Below, piece by piece: positions 17,602-26,028 of a stretch of DNA of 35,489 bases. Each line of letters starts with the position of its first letter. Within the stretch, counting starts at the first letter, position 1. The DNA comes from Collinsella sp. GTDB lineage: Bacteria; Actinomycetota; Coriobacteriia; Coriobacteriales; Coriobacteriaceae. Location of the stretch: NCBI GenBank assembly GCA_019414325.1, contig DXMG01000007.1, positions 1 to 35,489 of the forward strand. Reading direction: 5' to 3'. The position numbers and the translations under genes are program-made. A model generated the notes under the pieces. It was given only the letters and a program-made list of their open reading frames with translations. It searched no databases and was not told the DNA's origin.

Positions 17602-17663
17602 TTGCGGTGAAATAGTTCCTGATTTCCGCCAAACCCCGGCATCCAGGAACTATTCCACCGCAA
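17602..17663. repeat. Extragenic palindrome, GTTGCGGTG family, copy 1
   Basis: TTGCGGTGAAATAGTTCCT (17602-17620) and AGGAACTATTCCACCGCAA (17645-17663) are inverted with one mismatch around a 24-nt loop. It lies downstream of DUF1667 and shares its arms with copies at 19137 and 34585. There is no U-tract, so it is not a standard terminator. Confidence 0.9.
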
Positions 17664-17707
17664 CTTGCCTTGGGATCGGTATTTATCTTGTGCCTACTTT
17701 AGTGTCA

Positions 17708-17867
17708 TTTCAAAACTATGCCGGATTACGGGACTGATTCGGAGACCCCCATCCATACCGGCAATTTTCGATTTTTGATAAGCCTTCTACCTGCGGTTTT
17801 AACTTCGCGATTTTTCCTATGGTCATGTAATACAGGTCCAGCCCCGTAATCCGCCATGCTTTTGAAA
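17708..17867. mobile_element. MITE-like element with ~29-bp terminal inverted repeats
   Basis: Left end (17708-17736) begins TTTCAAAACTATGCCGGATT and continues ACGGGACTG. The reverse complement of the right end (17838-17867) begins TTTCAAAAGCATGGCGGATT and continues ACGGGGCTGG. The roughly 100-bp AT-rich interior has no coding potential. Size and terminal symmetry fit a miniature inverted-repeat element, but no target duplication or parent transposase was found here. Confidence 0.6.
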
Positions 17868-18023
17868 CCAGCCCATTTGGGACGGGCCTCTTTTGACTCC
17901 TTTTTCCTGCACGCTTGCCAGGCTGGCCATGCCAAGGAATGTCCTAAAGTGCCGGCATAAAAGGAACGTCCATATCTGCCGGGCATGGGATACCATGGTG
18001 GCACCCTAGCGAAAGGATGTTTC

Positions 18024-19112
18024 ATGGCGCATGTCGATAACCAGCGTGTGGCGCGCGTGCTCGATGCGCTCGAGGCTCAGCACCCCGGCGCGCAGCTGCT
18101 CGTAAACGACCCGTGGTCGATTTATTACCTGACCGGCTTTTATGCCGATATGTTCGAGCGTTTTTGCGGCGTGCTGCTCGCACGCGGTAGCGAGCCCGTG
18201 ATCCTGGTCAACGCCCTGCATCAGCTGCCCGAGTACGACAATGCCCGCGTGGCCTACCACACCGATACCGACGTCGTGACCGACGCCATCGCTCGCGAGG
18301 TCGATCCGACCAAACCGCTCGGCATCGACACCGTCATGCGCTCCGGCTTTTTGATGCCCCTTATGGATTGTCACGCCGCAAGCGAGTTTTTCCTGGGCGA
18401 CTTTGCCGTCACCGCCGCACGCACCCACAAGGATGCCGCCGAGCAGGAGCTGATGCGCGCGTCCTCGGCCGCCAACGACGCCGTGATGGCCGACGCCATC
18501 AAACTCGTTCACGAGGGCGTGACGGAGCGCGAAATTGCCGACCAGATGCTCGGTCTGTATCGCAAGCACGGCTGCGAGGGCTTTAGCTTTCCGCCCATCG
18601 TGAGCTTTGGCGCCAACGCCGGCGACCCGCATCACGAGCCCGACGACACCGTGCTCAAGCGTGGCGACGTGGTACTTTTCGACATTGGCGGACGCCGCTG
18701 CAACTACTGCTCGGACATGACACGCACGTTCTTTTGGGGCGAGCCGGACGAGGAGACGGCACGCATCTACGACATCGTGCGCCGCGCCAACGAGGCCGCC
18801 GAGGCGCTCATAGCACCAGGCGTGCGCATGTGCGACCTGGACCGTGCTGCGCGCGACGTGATTGAGGGCGCGGGCTATGGGCAGTACTTTACGCACCGCC
18901 TGGGCCACTCGATCGGTCTGCAGGACCACGAGCCGGGCGACGTCTCGCTTGTCAACAAACAGGTCGTAGAGCCGGGCATAACGTTCTCTATCGAGCCGGG
19001 CATCTACCTCCCCGGCCGCACCGGCGTCCGCATCGAGGACCTTGCCCTGGCTACCGAGTCCGGCGTCGAGATTCTCAACGCCTACCCCCACGACCCAGTC
19101 CGCCTAGACTAG
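18024..19112 (+). CDS. M24 family metallopeptidase (Xaa-Pro aminopeptidase/dipeptidase)
   Basis: A 362-residue cytoplasmic peptidase. The N-terminal creatinase-like domain includes NDPWSIYYLTGFYADMFERF. The C-terminal pita-bread catalytic domain has all five metal ligands: D in VVLFDIGGRR, D in CSDMTRTFFWG, H in THRLGHSIGLQDHEPG, E in FSIEPGIYLPG and E in VRIEDLAL. Such enzymes remove or split X-Pro dipeptides during peptide catabolism. ATG 18024 has GAAAGGA seven bases upstream; upstream in-frame codons run into repeat sequence. The gene stands alone, with palindromic repeats on both sides. Confidence 0.93.
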   Translation: MAHVDNQRVARVLDALEAQHPGAQLLVNDPWSIYYLTGFYADMFERFCGVLLARGSEPVILVNALHQLPEYDNARVAYHTDTDVVTDAIAREVDPTKPLGIDTVMRSGFLMPLMDCHAASEFFLGDFAVTAARTHKDAAEQELMRASSAANDAVMADAIKLVHEGVTEREIADQMLGLYRKHGCEGFSFPPIVSFGANAGDPHHEPDDTVLKRGDVVLFDIGGRRCNYCSDMTRTFFWGEPDEETARIYDIVRRANEAAEALIAPGVRMCDLDRAARDVIEGAGYGQYFTHRLGHSIGLQDHEPGDVSLVNKQVVEPGITFSIEPGIYLPGRTGVRIEDLALATESGVEILNAYPHDPVRLD

Positions 19113-19136
19113 CCCCTTCCCAATAGCCCTTCAATA

Positions 19137-19203
19137 AGTTGCGGTGGAATAGTTCCTGGATGGGCTGCTAGAACCCAAAAATAGGAACTATTTCACCGCA
19201 ACT
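19137..19203. repeat. Extragenic palindrome, GTTGCGGTG family, copy 2
   Basis: AGTTGCGGTGGAATAGTTCC (left arm 19137-19157) pairs with GGAACTATTTCACCGCAACT (right arm 19183-19203) around a 25-nt loop containing CTAGAACCCAAAA. It sits between the convergent ends of the peptidase gene and folC, 25-35 bp from each stop codon. Confidence 0.92.
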
Positions 19204-19235
19204 GACGAGGGGATGGGTTAACGAAGCAGGGCAGG

Positions 19236-20579
19236 TTAGCGCAGCAGCCCCGCTACTTCGCCGGCCAGGGTGATGGTGCCGGCTGCTACGAAGGGCTCAC
19301 GCGCGGCATCGAGGGCCGCGAGGGCCTCGGAAACGCTGGGGTACACGCCCACTAACTTGTCAGCGTCCACAAGGGCGGCGAGCTCCTCCGCCGGCAGGGC
19401 GCGATCGGAATCGGTCTGAGTCACGACCACGCGCGGGAAGGCTGGAATCAGCACGTCGACGATACCCGCCACGTCCTTGTCAGCCAATGCGGCGCAAAGC
19501 AGCGTGGGGCGATTCTCTACGCACGGATCAATCTCGTCCAGTGCGCTCACAAAGTTCTCGCAGCTCTGGGGGTTATGGCAGGCGTCAATCAGCTTGAGTG
19601 GATCGGTTCCCAGCACATCAAAGCGACCCGGCGTGGGGCAGCCCATAAGCGAAGCGTCGAGCGCATCGTGGTCGAGCTCGCGGCCCAGATACCCCTCGCA
19701 CAGCATAATCGCGCACGCGGCATTCTGCGGCTGATACGCCGGTTTAACCATCCTCGACGTATAGATCGCGCGCGGCGTGGTGCAGCTGAACTCAACCGTG
19801 TCGCCCACATGCGCCGGCACCTTAGTCGTGACATGGTTCACCACGAGCGGCACCACACCGCATTCGCGGCAACGGGCATCCATCACGCGCTGAACGCTCG
19901 CCTCGTGCGTGCCCTCGCCCAAAACAACCAAGCGCCCGGGTTTGATAACCGCAGCCTTCTCACCCGCAATGGCCTCGAGCGTGTCGCCCAAAATACGTGT
20001 GTGATCGAGCCCAATGCCCGTAATAGCAACGGCGACGGGATCGGTCGCGCTCGTAGCATCCCAGCGTCCGCCCATGCCAACCTCGAGCACGGCAACATCC
20101 ACCGCGGCCTCGGCAAACACGACAAGTGCGGCAGCCGTCAGCAGGTCAAACGGCGTGATGGAATAGGCGCGCTCCCCCGCCGCCACACGGCGCGCATTCA
20201 CGCGATGTCCCGCCTCAACAGCGGCAGAAACGCCACGGGCAAACGCCTCATCGCTCACGACGCGCCCGTCAACCTCCATGCGCTCGGGATAGCGAACCAG
20301 CTGCGGCGACGTATACAGCGCGGTCTTGAGCCCCTCACCACGAAGAATGGCAGCCGAAAAACGCGTAGTCGAAGTCTTGCCATTGGTACCGGCAACCTGA
20401 ATGCAATCAAAATACTCATCCGGACGCCCCAGCTCATCGAGCATATCGACAACCGTCTCGAGCAGAGGACCAGCATCCCCAGAAATCCGCCCCGTATCAG
20501 CAGCCAACCCAACAGCCTCATCAAACGAAAGCAACTCAAACGAGAAAGGAACGACATACGACCCAGAACGCTTAGGCAT
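19236..20579 (-). CDS. folC: Bifunctional folylpolyglutamate/dihydrofolate synthase
   Basis: A 447-residue Mur-ligase-family enzyme adding glutamate to dihydropteroate and folates. The P-loop IQVAGTNGKTSTTRFSAAIL lies near residue 55, with TSPQLVRYPERMEVDGRVVS after it. VAVLEVGMGGRWDATSAT and ITGIGLDHTRILGDTLEAIA are further family motifs. The C-terminal domain has LIDACHNPQSCENFVSAL. Start 20579 is preferred since GAGGGGA lies about ten bases upstream; ATG 20600 would add seven residues and touch the upstream terminator T-run. It lies downstream of valS, an order common in many bacteria. Confidence 0.95.
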   Translation of the reverse strand: MPKRSGSYVVPFSFELLSFDEAVGLAADTGRISGDAGPLLETVVDMLDELGRPDEYFDCIQVAGTNGKTSTTRFSAAILRGEGLKTALYTSPQLVRYPERMEVDGRVVSDEAFARGVSAAVEAGHRVNARRVAAGERAYSITPFDLLTAAALVVFAEAAVDVAVLEVGMGGRWDATSATDPVAVAITGIGLDHTRILGDTLEAIAGEKAAVIKPGRLVVLGEGTHEASVQRVMDARCRECGVVPLVVNHVTTKVPAHVGDTVEFSCTTPRAIYTSRMVKPAYQPQNAACAIMLCEGYLGRELDHDALDASLMGCPTPGRFDVLGTDPLKLIDACHNPQSCENFVSALDEIDPCVENRPTLLCAALADKDVAGIVDVLIPAFPRVVVTQTDSDRALPAEELAALVDADKLVGVYPSVSEALAALDAAREPFVAAGTITLAGEVAGLLR

Positions 20580-20600
20580 AAACCAAAGTCCCCTCAACAT

Positions 20601-20632
20601 AAAAAGAGGCCCGAATCAACAACGAGCCCCTC
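20601..20632 (-). terminator. Terminator between valS and folC
   Basis: On the minus strand GAGGGGCTCG, a 9-nt loop and CGGGCCTC are followed by five T. The stem has a bulge. It ends about 20 bases before the folC start, so it may separate or attenuate folC expression relative to valS. Confidence 0.6.
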
Positions 20633-20730
20633 CCAAACAAAATATCAGGCAAACACCGCTTTGCAGCGACCTCAAGGCCACAACCAAGTGGCCCCACCAG
20701 GCAGCGGACGCCTCCGTAACCGCCATGGGA

Positions 20731-20838
20731 GCGGTTTGGGGCTTTGCTCGATACAAGTTCCGCACGAGCCGAAGGCCACTTAATGTGGCCTTTGTGCGAG
20801 CAGGACTGTCCGCAGTAGCGAGCAATGCCCCAAACCGC
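20731..20838 (+). repeat. Core-plus-variable-arm palindrome, copy 1 (valS-folC gap)
   Basis: Outer arms GCGGTTTGGGGCTTTGCTCG (20731-20750) and CGAGCAATGCCCCAAACCGC (20819-20838) pair with one mismatch. The inner core TTCCGCACGAGCCGAAGGCC continues ACTTAATGTGGCCTTTGTG and holds a hairpin AAGGCCAC-TTAAT-GTGGCCTT. The same core recurs in opposite orientation relative to valS at 23570-23685 with completely different outer arms. A further GGCCAC-AACCAA-GTGGCC stem lies at 20676-20693. No gene is supported in the 20580-20853 gap. Confidence 0.88.
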
Positions 20839-20853
20839 GTCCCCCAGTAACGC

Positions 20854-23550
20854 CTACGAGAAGTCAGCAACCTGTGCAGTCAGCGCCGCCAGGATCTCCT
20901 TGAGCTCAGCTGCACGGTCCCTCTTCTTCTGGACCACCGCGGGCGCGGCCTTGGCCACAAAACCCTCGTTGGCGAGCGTCTTCTCGCAGCCGGCGAGCTC
21001 CTTCTGGGCCGCGGCAATCTCCTTCTCCAGGCGTGTCTTCTCGGCCGAAAGGTCAACCTTGCCCTCGAGCACCACAAAGACCTCGACGCCGCTGTCGACC
21101 ACGGCAATGCTCGCGGCCGGCTTCTCGACGTCGGTACCCATGACCAGCGAGGCGGTGTTGGCCAGCGGCTCGATGGTCGAGCGCAGGCTCTCGAGCTTCT
21201 CGATATCCTCGGCACCGGCGCGCACGACCACGTCGAGTTCGGCCTTGGGGCTCAAGCGATAACGCGAACGCGTGGCACGGGCGGCGGAAACGACGGCGCG
21301 GCACAGCTCAAACGCGCGCTCGGCGTCCTCGTCAACATACTTAGCGTAGTCGGCGGGCTCGGGCCACTTGGCAATCATGAGCGCCTCGGCGCGGTCAACG
21401 TTACCCTCGGCATCCAGGTCGAGCACGCTCGCCGGCATGTTGTCCCAGATCTCCTCGGTGACAAACGGCATGAGCGGGTGCATCAGGCGAATGGAGGTAT
21501 CGAGCACAAAGATCAGGTTGCGCTGAGCCTGCAGACGGCCCTCGCCCTTCAGGCGGGCCTTGGTGACCTCGACGTACCAGTCGCAGACCTCGTTCCAGAA
21601 GAACTGCTGCACGCCGCGAGCCATGTCGCCAAAGGTGTAGTTCTCAATACCCTCGGTGACCATCTTGACGGCCTTGGCCAGGCGGCTGAACATCCAAGCG
21701 TCGGCCGGCGTCTCAACGACGGGCTCGCCGGGCGTGTAGCCCTCCATGTTCATGAGCAGGAAGCGGCTGGCGTTCCAGATCTTGGTGACAAAGCTCTTGG
21801 CCTGGTCGGTACGCGGGCTGTCGATAAGCTTCTTGGTCTTCTTGTCGATGTTCGCGTCGAACTTGACGTCCTGATTGTTGGTGCACAGCGTGAGCAAGTT
21901 GAAGCGCATGGCGTCGGCGCCGTACATGCCAATGAGGTCCATGGGGTCAACGCCGTTGCCCTTGGACTTGGACATGCGGCTGCCGTCCTTGGCCAGAATC
22001 GTCGGGTAGATGACGACGTCCTTAAACGGCACCTCGTCCAGGAAGTACAGCGAGCTCATGACCATGCGGGCGACCCACAGCGCGATGATGTCGCGCGCGG
22101 TGACGAGCGCCGTCGTGGGGTGATGGCCCTCGAGCAGCTCCGGCTTTTGCGGCCAGCCCTGCGTGGCGAAGGTCCACAGCTGCGAGCTGAACCAGGTGTC
22201 CAGCACGTTCTCGTCCTGATGCACGTGATGGCCGCCGCACTTGGGGCACACGTCGGTGTCCTCGGTAAGGGCGTCCTCCCAGCCGCAGTCCTCGCAGTAG
22301 AACACGGGGATGCGGTGGCCCCACCACAGCTGGCGGCTGATGCACCAGTCCTTGAGGTTCTCCATCCAGGTGGTGTAGGTCTGCGTCCAGCGCGCGGGGT
22401 GGAAGGTGACCTTGCCGGAGTTGACGGCGTCGAGCGCCGGCCCCTTGAGCTTGTCAACGGCCACGAACCACTGCTCGGACAGCCACGGCTCAAGCGCGGC
22501 GTCGCAGCGGTAGCAGTGCATGACGGAGTGATCGAGGTCCTCGACGTGATCGAGCAGGTCGTGCTCCTCGAACCACTTGATGACGGCCTCGCGGCACTCG
22601 TCGCGGTTCATGCCGGTGAACTCGCCATAGCCCTCGACGACCACCGCGTGCTCGTCGAAAATGTTGATCTGCGGCAGGTCGTGGGCCTGACCCATGGCGT
22701 AGTCGTTGGGGTCGTGGGCCGGGGTGACCTTGACGAAGCCGGAGCCAAAGTTGGCGTCGACATGCCAATCCTCAAAGATGGGGATCTCGCGGTTGACGAT
22801 GGGGAGCTTGACGGTCTTACCCACAAAGGCGGCCTTCTCGGGGTCCTTCGGGGAGACGGCGACGCCCGTGTCGCCGAGCATGGTCTCGGGGCGCGTGGTG
22901 GCGACGACGATGTAGTCCTGGCCGTTGACCGGCTCGGTCAGCGGGTAGCGCAGGTGCCACAGGTGGCCTTTCTCATCCTTATACTCGGCCTCGTCGTCCG
23001 AGATGGCGGTGGTGCAGTTGGGGCACCAGTTGACGATACGCTTGCCGCGGTAGATCAGGCCGTCGTGGTACCAGTCGCAGAAGACCTTGCGCACAGCCTG
23101 CGCGTAATCCTCGTCCATGGTAAAGCGCTCGTTATCGAAGTCGACGGAGCAGCCCATGCGCTTAATCTGCTCGACGATGATGCCGCCGTACTCGTGGGTC
23201 CAATCCCAGCAAGCGTCGACAAACTTATCGCGACCGATCTCCAGGCGGCTGATGCCCTCGCTCTTGAGCTTCTTATCGACCTTGGTCTGCGTGGCGATAC
23301 CGGCGTGATCGGTGCCGAGCACCCAACGCGTGGACTTGCCGCGCATGCGGGCCATACGGACGATGGCGTCCTGAATAGAGTCGTCGGTGGCGTGACCCAT
23401 GTGGAGCTTACCAGTAACGTTGGGAGGCGGAATGGTGACGGTGCAGTCGCCCACGCCCTCGCGGCGCTTGTAGTAGCCGCCGTCGAGCCACTTCTGCAGG
23501 ATCGCCGGCTCGTTGGTCGACGGATCGTAATTCTTGGGCATCTCTTCCAT
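20854..23550 (-). CDS. valS: Valyl-tRNA synthetase
   Basis: An 898-residue class I synthetase that charges tRNA-Val and edits mischarged threonine. The HIGH motif is in PPNVTGKLHMGHATDDSIQD near residue 45, and the KMSKS motif is in DGSRMSKSKGNGVDP near 525. The CP1 editing domain (TTRPETMLGDTGVAV) and a zinc-binding CEDCGWEDA...CPKCGGHH insertion lie between them. The C-terminal arm is a coiled coil (KTRLEKEIAAAQKELAGCEK), as in all bacterial ValRS. ATG 23550 is chosen because GGAG lies about six bases upstream and the protein then begins MEEMPKNYDPS; the longer frame enters a palindromic repeat. Confidence 0.98.
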   Translation of the reverse strand: MEEMPKNYDPSTNEPAILQKWLDGGYYKRREGVGDCTVTIPPPNVTGKLHMGHATDDSIQDAIVRMARMRGKSTRWVLGTDHAGIATQTKVDKKLKSEGISRLEIGRDKFVDACWDWTHEYGGIIVEQIKRMGCSVDFDNERFTMDEDYAQAVRKVFCDWYHDGLIYRGKRIVNWCPNCTTAISDDEAEYKDEKGHLWHLRYPLTEPVNGQDYIVVATTRPETMLGDTGVAVSPKDPEKAAFVGKTVKLPIVNREIPIFEDWHVDANFGSGFVKVTPAHDPNDYAMGQAHDLPQINIFDEHAVVVEGYGEFTGMNRDECREAVIKWFEEHDLLDHVEDLDHSVMHCYRCDAALEPWLSEQWFVAVDKLKGPALDAVNSGKVTFHPARWTQTYTTWMENLKDWCISRQLWWGHRIPVFYCEDCGWEDALTEDTDVCPKCGGHHVHQDENVLDTWFSSQLWTFATQGWPQKPELLEGHHPTTALVTARDIIALWVARMVMSSLYFLDEVPFKDVVIYPTILAKDGSRMSKSKGNGVDPMDLIGMYGADAMRFNLLTLCTNNQDVKFDANIDKKTKKLIDSPRTDQAKSFVTKIWNASRFLLMNMEGYTPGEPVVETPADAWMFSRLAKAVKMVTEGIENYTFGDMARGVQQFFWNEVCDWYVEVTKARLKGEGRLQAQRNLIFVLDTSIRLMHPLMPFVTEEIWDNMPASVLDLDAEGNVDRAEALMIAKWPEPADYAKYVDEDAERAFELCRAVVSAARATRSRYRLSPKAELDVVVRAGAEDIEKLESLRSTIEPLANTASLVMGTDVEKPAASIAVVDSGVEVFVVLEGKVDLSAEKTRLEKEIAAAQKELAGCEKTLANEGFVAKAAPAVVQKKRDRAAELKEILAALTAQVADFS

Positions 23551-23569
23551 ATATCTCTCCCGTCCCGCC

Positions 23570-23685
23570 GGGGAGGAATGTAGGCCCGATTTTCGCTCGG
23601 TCAGGTCCTGGGCTCGCTCGAAGACCACATTAAGTGGTCTTCGGCTCGTGCGGAATCTACGAAAATCGGGCCTACATTCCTCCCC
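23570..23685 (-). repeat. Core-plus-variable-arm palindrome, copy 2 (upstream of valS)
   Basis: Perfect 26-bp outer arms lie at 23570-23595 and 23660-23685 (GGGGAGGAATGTAGGCCCGA continuing TTTTCG). On the minus strand the interior holds TTCCGCACGAGCCGAAGACC followed by ACTTAATGTGGTCTTCGAG, the same core as at 20757-20805. The core stem keeps pairing through a compensated change (GGCCAC/GTGGCC there, GACCAC/GTGGTC here). It sits about 20 bp ahead of the valS start codon, so it is probably within the mRNA leader. Confidence 0.92.
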
Positions 23686-23774
23686 TTAGGTATCGATTAC
23701 TTCAGTCCGATACGACTTCGCTGATGCTTAAACAAACACACAGAATAACACAGGTAGTTGGGGTTATTGCGTAT

Positions 23775-23813
23775 ATATAAAATAGCCTCCGACCGCGGAT
23801 GGTCGGAGGCTAT
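23775..23813 (-). terminator. Intrinsic terminator of clpPX
   Basis: ATAGCCTCCGACC and GGTCGGAGGCTAT form a perfect 13-bp stem with a 6-nt loop (23782-23813). On the minus strand it is followed by TTTTATATAT. It lies about 20 bases after the clpX stop. Confidence 0.9.
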
Positions 23814-23835
23814 CGACAAAACGTTTTGACAGGTT

Positions 23836-25242
23836 TTAGCCGTAGATGCGTTGGGGCTGCTCTTCGCCCTTTACGGCGGCTTCGGTCACGACGACCTTGG
23901 AAACGCCATCCTCGCTGGGGAGGTCGAACATCGTCTGCTGCAGCACGTCCTCGCAGATGGAGCGCAGGCCGCGGGCGCCGGTCTTGCGGGCGAGCGCCAT
24001 GCGGGCGATCTCGTGCAGGGCGGCATCCTCAAACTCAAGCTCAACGTCCTCGAGCTGGAACATCTTACGGTATTGACGCACCACGGCGTTCTTGGGCTCG
24101 GTCAGGATCGACACCAGGTCATCCTCGTCGAGCGCCTGCGTCTGGGTGACGACGGGCGTACGTCCCACAAACTCGGGAATCATGCCAAAGGCATTGAGGT
24201 CCTGCGGAAGCACCTGGCGCAGCAGGTCGTTCTCGTCGACCGAGGTGGGGCCGGCGATCTCGGAGTTAAAGCCCACACCCTTGTTGCCCACGCGATCGGC
24301 GATGATCTTGTCCAGACCCACAAAGGCACCGCCGCAGATAAACAGGATGTTGGTCGTGTCAATCTGCAGCAGCTCCTGCTGGGGATGCTTGCGGCCGCCG
24401 GTGGGCGGAACGCTTGCCACCGTGCCCTCAAGAATCTTAAGCAGCGCCTGCTGAACACCCTCGCCCGAAACATCGCGAGTGATGGAGAGGTTCTCGGCCT
24501 TGCGGGCAATCTTGTCGATCTCATCGACATAGATGATGCCCACCTGCGCGCGCTCAATGTCGCCATCGGCAGCATTGATGAGCTTGAGCAGGATGTTCTC
24601 CACGTCCTCGCCCACATAACCGGCCTCGGTGAGCGCGGTGGCATCGGCGATGGCAAACGGCACCTCGAGGATGCGCGCAAGCGTCTGGGCGAGCAGGGTC
24701 TTGCCGGTACCGGTGGGACCGAGCAGCAAAATGTTGGACTTGGCGAGCTCCACCTCGTCCATATCGTCATCGAACTGCGAGCCCATGTCGTCATCAAAGG
24801 CAGACACCGCAGCGCCGCCCTCAATCACGCGGCGATAGTGGTTATACACGGCCACCGACATGGCGCGCTTGGCGTCCTCCTGACCCATAACATAGGCCGA
24901 AAGCTCGTCATAGATCTCGTGCGGCGTCGGCACGTGCGTGATGACCTGGCGGTCGTCCTCGAGCTCAAAGCCCTCGGTCTCGGGGTCCACGGCGGGCTGC
25001 CCAGCAGCCTGGCCGTGGTCGTTGAGGAAGCCTGGCAGCTTGCCGTTGCGGGCAGCGTCCATAAAGTCCGAAGCCAGCGACTCCTCCAGAATCTCGGAGC
25101 AAGCGGCGACGCACTCGTCACAGATAAAGATGTTGGTCGGGCCCTTTACGAGGCGACGGACCTGGCCCTGCTCTTTTCCGCAGAAGGAGCAGCGGATAGG
25201 GTTGCCGTTCTCGTCAAAGTTGTCCTGCATGTTTCCTGCCAT
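23836..25242 (-). CDS. clpX: ClpX ATPase subunit of the ClpXP protease
   Basis: A 468-residue AAA+ unfoldase. An N-terminal C4 zinc finger (RCSFCGKEQGQVRR...IFICDECVAAC) binds adaptors and substrates. Walker A is in LLLGPTGTGKTLLAQTLA, the pore loop is GYVGED, and Walker B is in VGIIYVDEIDKIARKAENL. An extra acidic linker (residues ~75-150, including SAFDDDMGSQFDDDMDEVEL) makes it longer than the usual ~420 residues. ATG 25242 follows the clpP stop by one base (TAG-G-ATG), with AAGGA upstream. It is co-transcribed with clpP and feeds unfolded proteins into ClpP. Confidence 0.97.
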   Translation of the reverse strand: MAGNMQDNFDENGNPIRCSFCGKEQGQVRRLVKGPTNIFICDECVAACSEILEESLASDFMDAARNGKLPGFLNDHGQAAGQPAVDPETEGFELEDDRQVITHVPTPHEIYDELSAYVMGQEDAKRAMSVAVYNHYRRVIEGGAAVSAFDDDMGSQFDDDMDEVELAKSNILLLGPTGTGKTLLAQTLARILEVPFAIADATALTEAGYVGEDVENILLKLINAADGDIERAQVGIIYVDEIDKIARKAENLSITRDVSGEGVQQALLKILEGTVASVPPTGGRKHPQQELLQIDTTNILFICGGAFVGLDKIIADRVGNKGVGFNSEIAGPTSVDENDLLRQVLPQDLNAFGMIPEFVGRTPVVTQTQALDEDDLVSILTEPKNAVVRQYRKMFQLEDVELEFEDAALHEIARMALARKTGARGLRSICEDVLQQTMFDLPSEDGVSKVVVTEAAVKGEEQPQRIYG

Positions 25243-25243
25243 C

Positions 25244-25864
25244 CTAGGCATCCTTCGCGGCGAGATCGCGCGAGGTGACGATACGGTCAATCAAGCCGTA
25301 GTCGAGGGCCTCGGCAGCGGTCAGGTAGTTGTCGCGCTCGGTATCGGCCTGGACCTTCTCGATGGGCTGGCCCGAGGCGTCGGACAGGATCTGGTTGAGC
25401 TCGCGACGGGTCTTCTTGATCTCCTCGGCAACGATCTCAATCTCGGTCTGCTGACCCTGGGCACCGCCGCTGGGCTGGTGAATCATGACCTTGGAGTGCG
25501 GCAGGCAGAAGCGCTTGCCCTTGGCGCCGGCCGAAAGCAGCACAGCGGCCATAGACGCGGCCATACCGACGCAAATGGTGGAGACCTGCGGCTTAATGAA
25601 GTTCATGGTGTCAAGAATCGCCAGGCCGGAGTAGACCTCGCCACCGGGCGAATTGATGTAGAGCGAGATATCCTTCTCGGCATCCTGGCTCTCAAGATGC
25701 AGCAGCTGGGCAACGACCAGGTTGGCGCTGACGGAGTTGATCTCCTCGCCCAAGAAGATGATGCGGTCGTTGAGCAGGCGCGAATAGATATCGTAGCTGC
25801 GCTCGCCGCGCGGCGTCTGCTCGATAACGTATGGCACGAGGGCGGAATCGAACTTAGCGATCAT
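25244..25864 (-). CDS. clpP: ClpP serine protease subunit
   Basis: About 206 residues from ATG 25864, the usual length. The catalytic triad is visible as Ser in CVGMAASMAAVLLSAG, His in SKVMIHQPSGG and Asp in DTERDNYLTAAEA. LYINSPGGEVYSGLAILDTM is the family signature near residue 60. Tetradecameric ClpP degrades proteins delivered by ClpX or ClpC. Start 25864 (MIAKFDSALVP) has GGAG six bases upstream; alternatives at 25870 and 25876 are possible. The order tig-clpP-clpX on one strand is widely conserved. Confidence 0.97.
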   Translation of the reverse strand: MIAKFDSALVPYVIEQTPRGERSYDIYSRLLNDRIIFLGEEINSVSANLVVAQLLHLESQDAEKDISLYINSPGGEVYSGLAILDTMNFIKPQVSTICVGMAASMAAVLLSAGAKGKRFCLPHSKVMIHQPSGGAQGQQTEIEIVAEEIKKTRRELNQILSDASGQPIEKVQADTERDNYLTAAEALDYGLIDRIVTSRDLAAKDA

Positions 25865-25911
25865 ACGCATCTCCATTTCTCTCTTGCGGACCAATAGTGG
25901 TTCTAGATAAA

Positions 25912-25952
25912 CGTACGGTGCCCGCATGCTATGCATTGGCTGGCACCGTACG
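25912..25952 (-). promoter_or_regulatory. Strong hairpin between tig and clpP
   Basis: CGTACGGTGCC and GGCACCGTACG form a perfect 11-bp stem with a 19-nt loop. On the minus strand only TTTATC follows, so it may be a weak tig terminator or a clpP leader structure. A smaller ACCGG-ATAA-CCGGT palindrome lies next to it (25959-25972). Confidence 0.6.
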
Positions 25953-26028
25953 AAGCAACCGGATAACCGGTGTATAACTTTACCCCATCACGGGCGCACG
26001 CATGCGCTCGCGGGCAAGGTGGCGAGAA

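Larger units (their letters stand above)
17543..17898 (+). repeat. Imperfect 30-bp direct repeats flanking a repeat-rich spacer
   Basis: CAGCTCATTTGGGACGCGAC at 17543 continues to 17572. CAGCCCATTTGGGACGGGCC at 17869 continues to 17898. The two 30-mers agree at 26 positions. The first copy begins two bases after the DUF1667 stop. The second has GCCC...GGGC and T-rich sequence after it and might be a weak terminator. Between them lie a hairpin element and an element with terminal inverted repeats. No gene is supported between 17542 and 18023. Confidence 0.6.

Noticed and set aside
17726..18025. A 99-codon minus-strand frame over the MITE-like element
   Set aside because: It spans repeat sequence, overlaps the peptidase start and shows no domain or ribosome-binding site.
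23231..23308. Short plus-strand frames inside valS as small proteins
   Set aside because: They lie wholly within a conserved coding gene and have no independent start signals.
23551..23780. T-box riboswitch upstream of valS
   Set aside because: No AGGGTGGNACCGCG-type antiterminator sequence is present; the structure there is the core-plus-arm palindrome, also found in another location and orientation.
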